DNA from: SAR202 cluster bacterium
GTDB taxonomy: Bacteria; Chloroflexota; Dehalococcoidia; UBA3495
Length of the DNA stretch: 9,404 nucleotides
Reading direction: 5' to 3'
Assembly: GCA_002401285.1 (NCBI GenBank)
Contig: NVSQ01000027.1
Span: 32,654-42,057, forward strand
Under the pieces are notes generated by a model. The model was not told the DNA's origin, searched no databases, and was given only the letters and a program-made list of their open reading frames with translations. Shown one piece after another: positions 1 through 6,678 of the stretch; position 1 is the first letter of the stretch, and each line of letters starts with the position of its first letter. A program made the position numbers and the translations under genes.

Positions 1-517
1 CGCCCGCCTTCTTAACGTCCACTCTAACGCTGACAGTTACCGCGTCGTGGGTGCCATGGTAGCCCCCTTCCACCTTGGCAAACTTGTTCTTGCCGGTGAA
101 CGCTCGGGCCGCCCGGATGGTGTTGAGAGTGGCTTCGGTCCCCGAGTTGGTGAATCGCACCAGATCGAAGCTGGGTATGCGGTCGCAGAGCAGCTTGGCC
201 AGGCGAGTCTGATGTTCGTTGGGGGCGTTGTAGACCGCGCCACGGTCTAACTGCTCTTTTACGGCATCCATCACCGGCTGATTGGCGTGGCCTAGAATCA
301 GGGTGGTCATGGTGTTGATGAAATCTAGGCGGTCAACGCCGTCGGCGTCCGTGATATGGCAGCCCGAGGCGGAGGTGACGAATATGGGATAAGGGTCCCA
401 GAAAATAGAATTTCGGCTGTCTCCGCCAGGGAGATATTCGGTGGCTTCTTGCCACCGGGCCTTGGACTTGGGGGTTAGTTCAAGGTAACGTGCCAGTTCG
501 CTATTGGTCGCTGCCAT
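1..517 (-). CDS. Class III PLP-dependent aminotransferase, glutamate-1-semialdehyde 2,1-aminomutase-like (C-terminus outside window)
   Basis: Reading leftward from the ATG at 517 gives 172 uninterrupted codons before the window edge. A Shine-Dalgarno-like AGGGAG lies about 8 nt upstream of the ATG. The N-terminus has the PGGDSRN segment (residues 30-36) typical of GSA-aminomutase-like proteins. It is followed by LGHANQP (75-81), the PLP phosphate-binding SGTEAT (125-130) and GGYHG (151-155), whose aromatic residue stacks on the cofactor in this fold. The family is usually about 430 residues, so roughly 60% is missing, including the PLP lysine. Class III enzymes move an amino group between an amine and an oxo acid or aldehyde. 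HemL itself makes 5-aminolevulinate, but many paralogues with this N-terminus do other reactions, so no gene symbol is given. It starts 56 nt after the MFS stop on the same strand and is probably cotranscribed with it. The fold is well supported; the substrate is unknown. Confidence 0.88.
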   Translation of the reverse strand, partial: MAATNSELARYLELTPKSKARWQEATEYLPGGDSRNSIFWDPYPIFVTSASGCHITDADGVDRLDFINTMTTLILGHANQPVMDAVKEQLDRGAVYNAPNEHQTRLAKLLCDRIPSFDLVRFTNSGTEATLNTIRAARAFTGKNKFAKVEGGYHGTHDAVTVSVRVDVKKAG

Positions 518-573
518 GGCGATTACTCCCTATTGGGCAAGTTAAGATGCAGGATGTGATTCGGTCGACAGGG

Positions 574-1842
574 TTAGGTGACGATGGGGGTGTCGGCTAG
601 CTTGGGAAAGTATATTCGGCGCAAAGCTAAGCTGCCAAGACTAAGTGTAATCACCATAAGAAACAGAATCCCACCTACTGCCATTACGTCTGAGGCGTTG
701 AACATGTCCGCAAGGTAAGCGTTGATCAAGTTAGTCACGGCCATGCTGCCACCCACGTGTACGGAATAAACGCCGGTGACACGCCCGCGGACTTCATCGT
801 CCGTCAGCGACTGGATGATAGCGTGACTTATTGTCATGAATCCGGCCTGGTTGGCACCCATGGCCACAGCCGCCAGTATGGACAATTCCCACCGGGTTGT
901 CAGAGCAAGTAATATCGGCCCCAGGCCGCTGGTAAATCCGAAAACCAGGAACAAGATGCCCCGAGTGGTGGTGTTTCGCACCCCGGCCAAGAAGATAGCC
1001 GTGATCAAGGCACCGGCTCCAACCGCACCGATCAGGTAGGATACCCCCACCGAACCTGCAGCCAGCTTCTCTGTGGAGATGGATGGTAGAAGCGACTCGT
1101 AGGACATGGTCAGGGCGCAGTGGGCCAGCACTATCAGGACCATCGCGAGTATCTGAGGGTGTCCATAGACGTACACGAAGCCGGCTACCAGGTTGCTTAA
1201 GAAGCCCTTTTCCCGGTCGATGACACCCGTGGAGCGGATGTTAATACGCATTGCTGTGATCAGCCCAAAGGCATAGAAACTACTGCATAGCCAGAAGGAC
1301 GCCATTATCCCGTTGTCATCCAGTATGGCCAAGAAAGGTAATATACCGAGAGCACCCACCATTCGAGAACCCTGCTGAGTGGCCTGGTTCAGTGCGATAC
1401 CATTGAGCAGGTGCTCTTTGGGGACCAGATTGGGAATCAAAGCCGAGGTGGTGTTCATCCTAAACGAGGCCAGGGTGCCATTCAACAATGCCAGGAACAG
1501 TAGGATTAAGAGGCGTCCCTCAATCGCGTCTAGCATAACCATCAGGGCCAATGCTACGTTGTGCAGCATATTTAACGTTAAGCCGACGCGTAGAATGGTT
1601 ACGCGGTCAAAACGATCGGACATAAATCCTACTATTGGACTTGAAAACAAGCGGGGAATCATGGCAGCGAAGGTTACGAGCCCAACCCAGAGCGCGGCCC
1701 CGGTAATTTCGTAGGCCAGCCAACCCCGGGCGATGATGAGGGCCCATTGCGCGGCCCCGGCGAAGGCATTGACCGTCCACAGCCTCCGGAAATCCTCGTA
1801 TTGAAGGGCAAGAAGATACCGGTCACGGATTGTAGCTAACAT
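574..1842 (-). CDS. Major facilitator superfamily transporter (MFS_3 / EntS-like), 422 aa
   Basis: This is an inner-membrane secondary transporter, probably an exporter, with about 12 hydrophobic segments along 422 residues, a normal MFS length. The N-terminus (YEDFRRLWTVNAFAG, residues 15-29) matches the NxxFRxLW opening of the MFS_3 group. The loop between helices 2 and 3 carries motif A as GFMSDRFDR (72-80). The helix 4-5 region has LIPNLVPKEHLLNGIALNQA (135-154) and GSRMVG (158-163), the 'N-x-A-x-x-x-x-R-x-x-G' signature of the same group. A repeat of the motif lies near the end as DDEVRGRVTGVY. The start at 1842 is supported by AGGA about 6 nt upstream. It is the first gene of a leftward unit with the aminotransferase and is divergent from the CoA-transferase operon. 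The cargo cannot be inferred; relatives export siderophores or drugs, and this one may move a pathway metabolite. Confidence 0.88.
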   Translation of the reverse strand: MLATIRDRYLLALQYEDFRRLWTVNAFAGAAQWALIIARGWLAYEITGAALWVGLVTFAAMIPRLFSSPIVGFMSDRFDRVTILRVGLTLNMLHNVALALMVMLDAIEGRLLILLFLALLNGTLASFRMNTTSALIPNLVPKEHLLNGIALNQATQQGSRMVGALGILPFLAILDDNGIMASFWLCSSFYAFGLITAMRINIRSTGVIDREKGFLSNLVAGFVYVYGHPQILAMVLIVLAHCALTMSYESLLPSISTEKLAAGSVGVSYLIGAVGAGALITAIFLAGVRNTTTRGILFLVFGFTSGLGPILLALTTRWELSILAAVAMGANQAGFMTISHAIIQSLTDDEVRGRVTGVYSVHVGGSMAVTNLINAYLADMFNASDVMAVGGILFLMVITLSLGSLALRRIYFPKLADTPIVT

Positions 1843-1878
1843 ATATATCCTGCGTTTGGATGCCCCTAAGTTCCGACT

Positions 1879-1887
1879 ATTGTAACA
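1879..1887 (-). promoter_or_regulatory. Possible extended -10 promoter for the leftward MFS unit
   Basis: On the minus strand the sequence reads TGTTACAAT, an extended -10 (TGn then TACAAT, 5 of 6 matches to TATAAT). It lies about 37 nt upstream of the MFS start. No good -35 is seen at 17 nt (TTTTCC, 1902-1907), as expected if the TG extension compensates. This is pattern matching only. Confidence 0.35.
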
Positions 1888-1927
1888 GTGGCATTCGGGA
1901 TGGAAAAGACTGTCTTAGTCCAATTTC

Positions 1928-1956
1928 TTGACGGTTCTCGGGATGCGCCATAGAAT
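1928..1956 (+). promoter_or_regulatory. Sigma-70-type promoter for the CoA-transferase/crotonase operon
   Basis: TTGACG (1928-1933), a spacer of exactly 17 nt, then TAGAAT (1951-1956) give 5 of 6 matches to each consensus hexamer. It faces the gene at 2041 and would start transcription near 1963, leaving a leader of about 78 nt. It lies in the 198-bp region between divergent units, which otherwise holds only the weaker leftward promoter and a short GACTGTCT direct repeat at 1908-1915 and 1990-1997 that could be an operator. Confidence 0.6.
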
Positions 1957-2040
1957 TCCCTCGTCGGCTTAGACTTCCGTTCGCAGTGGGACTGTCTAAC
2001 CAAGGACCGTCATTAAATCCCCCCGCCCATTAGGAGGACC

Positions 2041-3276
2041 ATGCCGTCCCCAATACCCTATGGCGATAACCTGATAGCTCCTTATCGGGTCTTAGACCTA
2101 ACTGATTATAAAGGGGTTTTCTGTACCAAGATTATGGCGGACTACGGAGCGGACGTTGTCAGAATAGAGCCGCCGTTGGGTGATCCCGGCCGATCCAAAG
2201 GGCCGTTTCCCAACGACGAACCGGGAGTCGAAAGCAGTACCTACTTCCTGTTTTATAATACTAACAAGCGGTCGATTACACTCAATCTGGAAACCGATCT
2301 CGGACAGACTATTTTCAAGCGTTTGGCGACTAAAGCCGACGTGGTGGTGGAAAGTCTGGCCATTGGGTATTTAAAATCCCTCGGCCTGGACTACGAGTCC
2401 TTGAGCGGATCCAATCCGGGGCTGGTCATGGCATCCATCAGCCCCTTCGGACAGACCGGCCCCTGGAAAGATCTCAAGTCCTCCGACCTGATCGCCATGG
2501 CCGCCAGCGGCTACATGCAGATCACCGGAGAGCCGGACCAGCCGCCCGTGCGTCAAGGTAACGAGCAGTCCCACTTCCCCGGCGCTCAATACGCCGCGGT
2601 GGCCATCATGGCTGCCCTGTATCACCGGGACATGTTGTCGGGAGAGGGCCAGTACATCGACGTCTCGCAACAGGAGGCGCTGATCACCTTCTACACCGAT
2701 GCCCATCCAGCCCTGGCCTGGATGCAGATGGAACAGAATGTCACCCGGGTGGGCACTAACTCCACCCTGGTGATTCCGCTGGGTGCTTACCCTTGCCAGG
2801 ACGGGTGGATATCGGCCGGGGTTATCACGCCAAGGGAATGGGATAGCCTGGCCCAATGGATATATGAGGTAACAGGGAACGAGGAGATACTGAACGAGAA
2901 GTACAAAGGCGGCAACCAGGAGCGGGCGCCCCACATGGACGTTATCACCGCCCTTTTTCTAGAGTTCAGCGCCAGGTTCACCGCCGACGAACTGTTTCAT
3001 CAGGGGCAAAAACGGAATCTGGTTTTCTTGCCGGTGAACGATGTTTCCGATCTACTGCACGATACTCAACTGGACGCCAGCCATCTGTGGACCGAGTTGA
3101 ATCACGATCAAACGGGCGTGCTCAAGTACCCTCTGGGAATCTTCGACAGCGAAGACTTCGCCCCGGCCCAATCAGCAGCACCGTCATTGGGACAGGACAA
3201 CCAATCGATCTACGAAGGAGAGCTAGGATTGACCGCCCAGGAGATGGCCGGGCTTCGGTCGGCTAGGGTTATTTAA
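2041..3276 (+). CDS. Family III CoA-transferase (CaiB/BaiF), 411 aa, with Ser in place of the catalytic Asp
   Basis: Family III enzymes move CoA from an acyl-CoA to a free carboxylic acid in the cytoplasm. Family features are RVLDLTDYKG (16-25), ADYGADVVRIEPPLGDPGR (33-51), FYNTNKRSITLNLETDLGQ (71-89), SPFGQTGPW (134-142) and GEGQYIDVSQQEAL near residues 201-214. Length is normal (about 400). AGGAGG at 2032-2037 sits only 3 nt from the ATG, a rather short spacing. In formyl-CoA transferase the Asp that forms the acyl-enzyme anhydride lies four residues before a conserved Gly. Here the segment reads QSHFPGA (176-182), putting Ser177 at that place, so this chain may be catalytically silent. It heads an operon with a second CoA-transferase that keeps the Asp, suggesting a heteromeric enzyme like BbsE/BbsF. 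The first 300 nt are about 50% G+C, against about 64% just after position 2400. Confidence 0.92.
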   Translation: MPSPIPYGDNLIAPYRVLDLTDYKGVFCTKIMADYGADVVRIEPPLGDPGRSKGPFPNDEPGVESSTYFLFYNTNKRSITLNLETDLGQTIFKRLATKADVVVESLAIGYLKSLGLDYESLSGSNPGLVMASISPFGQTGPWKDLKSSDLIAMAASGYMQITGEPDQPPVRQGNEQSHFPGAQYAAVAIMAALYHRDMLSGEGQYIDVSQQEALITFYTDAHPALAWMQMEQNVTRVGTNSTLVIPLGAYPCQDGWISAGVITPREWDSLAQWIYEVTGNEEILNEKYKGGNQERAPHMDVITALFLEFSARFTADELFHQGQKRNLVFLPVNDVSDLLHDTQLDASHLWTELNHDQTGVLKYPLGIFDSEDFAPAQSAAPSLGQDNQSIYEGELGLTAQEMAGLRSARVI

Positions 3277-3332
3277 CGTGGTTATGAAACAGAATCGAAT
3301 AAGTGGGAACGCTCTGTGTGCCGGCTGCCGGA

Positions 3333-4556
3333 ATGGCTAAACGAGCGTTGGAAGGCATACGAATCGTTGAATTGGGTCCGTACGTGGCCCTGCCATTGAC
3401 CGGACGAATCCTGGCTTCATTGGGAGCCGAAGTTATCAAAGTCGAAACCAATAAGGTGCTTGACGAGATGGCCTTCATTCCCGCTTGGTCCAAGGGAGCT
3501 GGACAGCCGGATTACCAGCGCCACAAAAAGCGCATAACCCTGGACGTTCGGACGGATGAAGGGAAAGACCTGCTTCTGCGGTTGCTCGCGGTCAGCGACG
3601 TTTTTATGACCAACTTTCGGCGAAACATCTTGTCACGCTGGGGCGTGGACTTCCCGGAGGTCAGGGCGGCGCGGCCGGACATTGTCATCATGTGGCAAAC
3701 TGGCCTGGGCGGCAATGGACCCTACTATACCTACAAGTCTTTCGGCATTCTGGTTCAGCATATGTCAGGTGTTTCGTTGATGAGCGGGTCACCCGGATCG
3801 CCGCCGGTGGCGGTAAACACGTCGTATTCGGACTACCACACCGGGGTGTTTCAACCGACAGCCATTATCGCCGCCCTGATGCGGCGCGGGATGCATGGAA
3901 AGACAGCAACCATGGAGTCGTCGATCTTCCGGTCGGGGGCAGTCACCGCGGGTCCGGCCATCCTGGACTACCAACTGAATAACCGGTTGCCGGAGCGCCG
4001 GGACAACCGGGATTCTTCGGCGGCGCCCCACGGGGTGTACCGCTGCCAAGGCGACGATCGGTACTGCGCCATCTCGGTGGAAGGAGACGAACAGTGGGCC
4101 GCTTTTTGCCATGTGTTGGGCAACCCGGCATGGACCCAGGAACTTCGGTTCTCCACAGCGTTCGCCCGCCTCAACAATCAAGATGAATTGGACCGGATGG
4201 TAGGTGAGTGGACCATCCAACTCACATCAAAAAAGGTAATGGACACCCTGCAACAAGCCGGAGTACCGGCAAGCATCGTGTCCCAAGGCCAAGACCTGCA
4301 CGACAGCGAACATCTGAAAGCCAGAGATTTCTACCGGGAGACCAACTATTATGTGGCTGAGCGGGGAACCCATGCCTCCCAATGGGACGAGGGGCCCAGC
4401 CTCTCATGGTCGATGCCCTTTAATATGTCCAAGACTCCCGTTGAATTTGGCAACTACAGCAACATCGGCGAGGACAATTCCTATGTCTTCGGCGACCTTT
4501 TGGGATTGAGTCCCACCGAGATCGCCCGGCTATCTGAGCGAGAGGTAATTTATTAG
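3333..4556 (+). CDS. Family III CoA-transferase (CaiB/BaiF), catalytic Asp present, about 407 aa
   Basis: This is the second CaiB/BaiF protein of the operon, paralogous to the one upstream. Numbered from a possible GTG start at 3303, it shows ALEGIRIVELG (15-25), SLGAEVIKVET (39-49), HKKRITLDVRTDEGKDLLLR (74-93) and QTGLGGNGPYYTYKSFG (132-148). It also has TSYSDYHTGVF (173-183), in which Asp177 stands four residues before Gly181 as in formyl-CoA transferase. I prefer the ATG at 3333 because the family normally begins a few residues before ALEGIR and the extra ten residues from the GTG look unlike protein. Neither start has a strong Shine-Dalgarno. The gap to the upstream gene is 56 nt (26 from the GTG), and a crotonase follows. 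It is likely the catalytic subunit of a two-subunit CoA-transferase, or an independent homodimer. The acid substrate and CoA donor are unknown. Confidence 0.9.
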   Translation: MAKRALEGIRIVELGPYVALPLTGRILASLGAEVIKVETNKVLDEMAFIPAWSKGAGQPDYQRHKKRITLDVRTDEGKDLLLRLLAVSDVFMTNFRRNILSRWGVDFPEVRAARPDIVIMWQTGLGGNGPYYTYKSFGILVQHMSGVSLMSGSPGSPPVAVNTSYSDYHTGVFQPTAIIAALMRRGMHGKTATMESSIFRSGAVTAGPAILDYQLNNRLPERRDNRDSSAAPHGVYRCQGDDRYCAISVEGDEQWAAFCHVLGNPAWTQELRFSTAFARLNNQDELDRMVGEWTIQLTSKKVMDTLQQAGVPASIVSQGQDLHDSEHLKARDFYRETNYYVAERGTHASQWDEGPSLSWSMPFNMSKTPVEFGNYSNIGEDNSYVFGDLLGLSPTEIARLSEREVIY

Positions 4557-4582
4557 CTGTCAGCTATCAGCGTTCAGCAGAA
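4555..4582 (+). repeat. Heptamer repeat AGCNNTC, four units
   Basis: Four head-to-tail 7-bp units, AGCTGTC, AGCTATC, AGCGTTC and AGCAGAA, start within the stop codon of the second CoA-transferase and fill half of the gap before the crotonase. The same heptad (CAGCGGT/CAGCGTT register) recurs at 8935-8976 and 9303-9323. Such TCAGC heptads are a simple-sequence class prone to slippage. No function is evident. Confidence 0.7.
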
Positions 4583-4594
4583 TAGAAACGAATC

Positions 4595-4600
4595 GGAGGT
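4595..4600 (+). promoter_or_regulatory. Shine-Dalgarno that sets a TTG start for the crotonase
   Basis: GGAGGT lies 6 nt before the TTG at 4607. It is the best ribosome-binding site near this gene, and the TTG is placed where crotonase homology begins. No in-frame ATG occurs before residue 28, well inside the fold, so TTG is the probable start. Confidence 0.7.
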
Positions 4601-4606
4601 GTACCT

Positions 4607-5404
4607 TTGGACTACGGCCAATACCAGCATATCGTGATAGAGATTCGCGACGGGGTGGCCTTGTTGACCATCAACCGTCCTGAAGTTATGAACGCCACCA
4701 ATGCCAAGCTCCACAACGAACTCAGCAAGATTTGGCTGGATATGGGCCAAGACCCGGATGTGCGGGTGGCCGTGATAACTGGGGCTGGCAAGGCCTTTTC
4801 CGCCGGAGGAGATTTTGAGCTGATCGAGAATACCATCGGCAACGCCGACCTGGTGGCGGCGACCATGCAGGAGGCCAGCGACATTGTCCACAATATGATT
4901 AACCTGGACAAACCGGTGATCTCGGCCATCAACGGCGTCGCCGTGGGAGCCGGGCTTGCGGTAGCTTTGCTGGCGGACATTTCCATCGCCGCCGAGGACG
5001 CAAGGATAACCGACGGCCACGTTCGCCTGGGAGTTGCCGCCGGGGACCATGCCAGCGTCATCTGGCCGTTACTTTGCGGAATGGCCAAGGCGAAGTATTA
5101 TCTGCTGACCTGTGACTTTTTAGACGGCAAGGAAGCTGAACGCATCGGCCTGGTCAGCATGGCGGTCCCTTCGGACGAGTTGATGCCTAAGGCCATGGAG
5201 GTCGCCGAAAAGTTGGCTGCCGGCTCCCAGTCTGCTATCAGGTGGACCAAGCGGTCGCTTAACCAGTGGCTGCGCATGGCGGCCCACACGTCGTTCGACT
5301 ATTCTCTGGCCCTGGAGATGCTTGGGTTCTTCGGTGACGACATCAAAGAAGGACTTCAGTCTCTTAAAGAGAGAAGGGCGCCCGAATTCCCGTCGGCCCG
5401 GTAG
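4607..5404 (+). CDS. Enoyl-CoA hydratase/isomerase (crotonase) family protein, 265 aa, non-canonical active site
   Basis: Crotonases stabilise an enolate of an acyl-CoA thioester in the cytoplasm and do hydration, isomerisation, decarboxylation, hydrolysis or C-C cleavage. The length is typical. The opening is [20 protein letters not shown] (10-29). The first oxyanion-hole motif is AFSAGGDF (63-70) and the second is [20 protein letters not shown] (109-128). The positions of the two catalytic Glu of classical hydratase (rat Glu144 and Glu164) align by eye with His138 in DGHVRLGV and Tyr164 in AKYYLLTC. The protein has GDH (146-148) in a loop where related actinobacterial proteins, from memory, carry GDGG. 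A plain hydratase is therefore not assured. The C-terminus ([12 protein letters not shown]) looks complete. It is the last gene of the CoA-transferase operon, 50 nt after its neighbour, and probably acts on the CoA ester that pair makes. Confidence 0.92.
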   Translation: MDYGQYQHIVIEIRDGVALLTINRPEVMNATNAKLHNELSKIWLDMGQDPDVRVAVITGAGKAFSAGGDFELIENTIGNADLVAATMQEASDIVHNMINLDKPVISAINGVAVGAGLAVALLADISIAAEDARITDGHVRLGVAAGDHASVIWPLLCGMAKAKYYLLTCDFLDGKEAERIGLVSMAVPSDELMPKAMEVAEKLAAGSQSAIRWTKRSLNQWLRMAAHTSFDYSLALEMLGFFGDDIKEGLQSLKERRAPEFPSAR

Positions 5405-5756
5405 AGGGCGTGTTGCGTGTCTGGCTCGGTGGCCTGTTTTGGCGGTGTAGGGGCGCACGGCCGTGCGCCCCTACGGCACTCCAAGGTTGTCGCATCGTAA
5501 TTATGCCGTGAATATGATTGGGCATGATTACGAACTCATCCATCTGCACTTCCGCCCGAATGATTTCGGTATACGTCCACTCCTCATGGGCCAACTGGCC
5601 CAAGTGATTCAGGGCCATCTCTCCATGTGTGACGGTGCCGAATACAGATTCTCGGCTGTAGGTACATATTGTGACGGAATATGCCCCAGGTTGGGTGAAA
5701 TCGAAACCTGGCAACCGGATGGACCGCCGTTGGTGGATTTGGGGGTTGTAATTCAT
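5364..5756 (-). pseudogene. Truncated REP-associated tyrosine transposase (RAYT, Y1_Tnp/TnpA_REP-like)
   Basis: From the ATG at 5756 the minus strand reads MNYNPQIHQRRSIRLPGFDF, then TQPGAYSVTICTYSRESVFG, the standard RAYT N-terminus. Residues 74-84 are EFVIMPNHIHG, the HUH metal-binding motif with His81 and His83. RAYTs nick single-stranded DNA at REP palindromes through a Tyr in the C-terminal half. Here recognisable homology stops at about residue 104. The frame then continues through unrelated sequence into the antisense of the crotonase 3' end and stops at 5364, so the Tyr helix and the basic C-terminus (normally about 60-100 further residues) are missing. Residues 95-103 (VGAHGRAPL) are encoded exactly by a 28-bp palindrome. 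The upstream extension of this frame to 5888 shows no homology. The gene is inactive by inference. It fills most of the 549-bp gap between the crotonase and TenA. Confidence 0.82.
5447..5474. repeat. Perfect 28-bp palindrome, REP-like (half-site GTAGGGGCGCACGG)
   Basis: The half-site GTAGGGGCGCACGG at 5447-5460 is followed immediately by its exact reverse complement at 5461-5474, with no loop. It lies 42 nt after the crotonase stop and inside the RAYT remnant. RAYTs are known to act on REP palindromes, so this is probably a member of the family mobilised by this transposase type. There is no T-tract on either side, so it is not a classical terminator, although it could stall polymerase or protect the 3' end of the operon mRNA. 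Confidence 0.85.
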
Positions 5757-5902
5757 TTGCAGGTTCTTCCGGTGGCTATGGGCGCGGGGATAATCTTGCA
5801 GCCTTTTGGGACCTGCTTTCAAGTATGTCTTGTCAGGAGTCCGTGTTCGGACCGTACAGTAGATTGGTTCCTGTCTGGTGGCACTCATGCTGCGAGGCCC
5901 AC

Positions 5903-5908
5903 TATAAT
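5903..5908 (+). promoter_or_regulatory. Possible -10 box for tenA
   Basis: A perfect TATAAT lies 45 nt before the tenA start, but no acceptable -35 hexamer stands 16-18 nt upstream. The rest of 5757-5953 shows no further structure. In particular I see no THI-box (TPP riboswitch) elements such as CTGAGA. Confidence 0.35.
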
Positions 5909-5953
5909 GTCTGTCGGGCTGGAATTTATGGGATGAGGCCGAAAGAGGACTTA

Positions 5954-6607
5954 ATGGATAGTTTTAGCGAGCAGTTGAGGGCTGAGGCGGCGCCCATGTG
6001 GAGCAAGATTTTCGCCCAGCCATTCTTACGGGAGATCAAGGACGGTACGTTGCCGTTGGAGAAGTTTCAGTACTACTTGGGACAGGACTATCTATACCTG
6101 GAAGGGTTCGCGCGCACGGTGTGCATGGCCCTGGCCAAGGCCCCGGATTCCCAGACATTGGAGGAGTTGGCCCACCGGGTGATGACCCCGGTGGAACGTC
6201 CATTGCATCATAAACTGGTGGCCGAGGCCGGGTTGACCATGGAGGATATCAAGAAGGTAAAACGCTCGCCCACCAACACCGGTTATGTCAACCACATGAT
6301 AACCACCGCGTCTCTCTACGGACTGGGCCCCACCGCGGCGGCTCTGCTGCCCTGCCCCTGGTCCTACCACGAACTCAGGGAGAATTTGGGCCAGTCGGAG
6401 CACCCTCTGTACGGTCAGTGGACCCACTTCTACGTGGCGGGTTTGCTACAAAACAGCGTTGATGCCTGGCGAGGCTTCGTGGACCAGGCGGCGCGGGAGG
6501 CAAGTCCCCAAGAGTTGGAGGCGATGCGGGAAGCATTCATGATCAGCAGCCGCTACGAGTACATGTTCTGGGACATGGCCTATAACATGGAAGAGTGGCC
6601 GGTTTAG
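5954..6607 (+). CDS. tenA: TenA family protein (thiaminase II / aminopyrimidine aminohydrolase), 217 aa
   Basis: TenA enzymes hydrolyse 4-amino-5-aminomethyl-2-methylpyrimidine, or thiamin itself, to the hydroxymethylpyrimidine used to rebuild thiamin. They are soluble all-helical tetramers. The protein aligns along its whole length with Bacillus subtilis TenA. HPF-IGDGTLP of that protein corresponds to QPFLREIKDGTLP (22-34). Asp44 of YYVLQD corresponds to Asp45 in YYLGQD, the nucleophile Cys135 to Cys134 in LLPCPW, and Glu205 to Glu202 in SSRYEYMFWDMAY. All key residues are therefore present. I place the start at 5954 because AGAGGA (5944-5949) precedes it and homology begins there; upstream in-frame starts lack support. 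It is slightly short at the C-terminus (family 220-236). It sits alone between the RAYT remnant and a convergent oxidase gene, so it probably has its own promoter. Its link to the CoA-transferase operon is unclear. Confidence 0.92.
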   Translation: MDSFSEQLRAEAAPMWSKIFAQPFLREIKDGTLPLEKFQYYLGQDYLYLEGFARTVCMALAKAPDSQTLEELAHRVMTPVERPLHHKLVAEAGLTMEDIKKVKRSPTNTGYVNHMITTASLYGLGPTAAALLPCPWSYHELRENLGQSEHPLYGQWTHFYVAGLLQNSVDAWRGFVDQAAREASPQELEAMREAFMISSRYEYMFWDMAYNMEEWPV

Positions 6608-6617
6608 GGCACTGTGC

Positions 6618-6651
6618 AAAAAGTATGGGCGGGTTTGATACCCGCCCATAC
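6618..6651 (-). terminator. Intrinsic terminator for the 2-hydroxyacid oxidase genes, built from a REP-like palindrome
   Basis: GTATGGGCGGGT (6623-6634), a 5-nt loop and ACCCGCCCATAC (6640-6651) make a perfect 12-bp stem. Five A residues at 6618-6622 become a T-tract directly after the stem when read leftward, so it terminates the minus-strand transcript whose last stop codon is at 6679. For tenA, which ends 15 nt before the stem, the hairpin has no T-tract. The stem resembles the GTAGGGGC...GCCCCTAC palindromes elsewhere in the window. Confidence 0.75.
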
Positions 6652-6678
6652 GCGCATTCGCATTGCCGCCTGGTGCCG

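Noticed and set aside
3284..3340. Short ATG frame between the two CoA-transferases
   Set aside because: It stops after 18 codons, has no homology, and is most likely incidental to the start region of the second CoA-transferase.
5879..5893. Sigma-54-like TGGCAC-N5-CTGC upstream of tenA
   Set aside because: It fits the -24/-12 spacing, but one short match in about 200 bp can be chance, no enhancer-binding site or regulator is visible, and sigma-54 is uncommon in the inferred lineage.
5463..5936. 157-codon plus-strand frame
   Set aside because: It is antisense to the RAYT remnant, whose minus-strand translation has clear family motifs, so this is a shadow frame.
5757..5953. TPP riboswitch upstream of tenA
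   Set aside because: The conserved CTGAGA and neighbouring THI-box elements are not found, and the region shows no long stems.
5825..5953. N-terminal extension of TenA to the start at 5825
   Set aside because: The 43 extra residues have no TenA homology, and the ATG at 5954 has its own Shine-Dalgarno.
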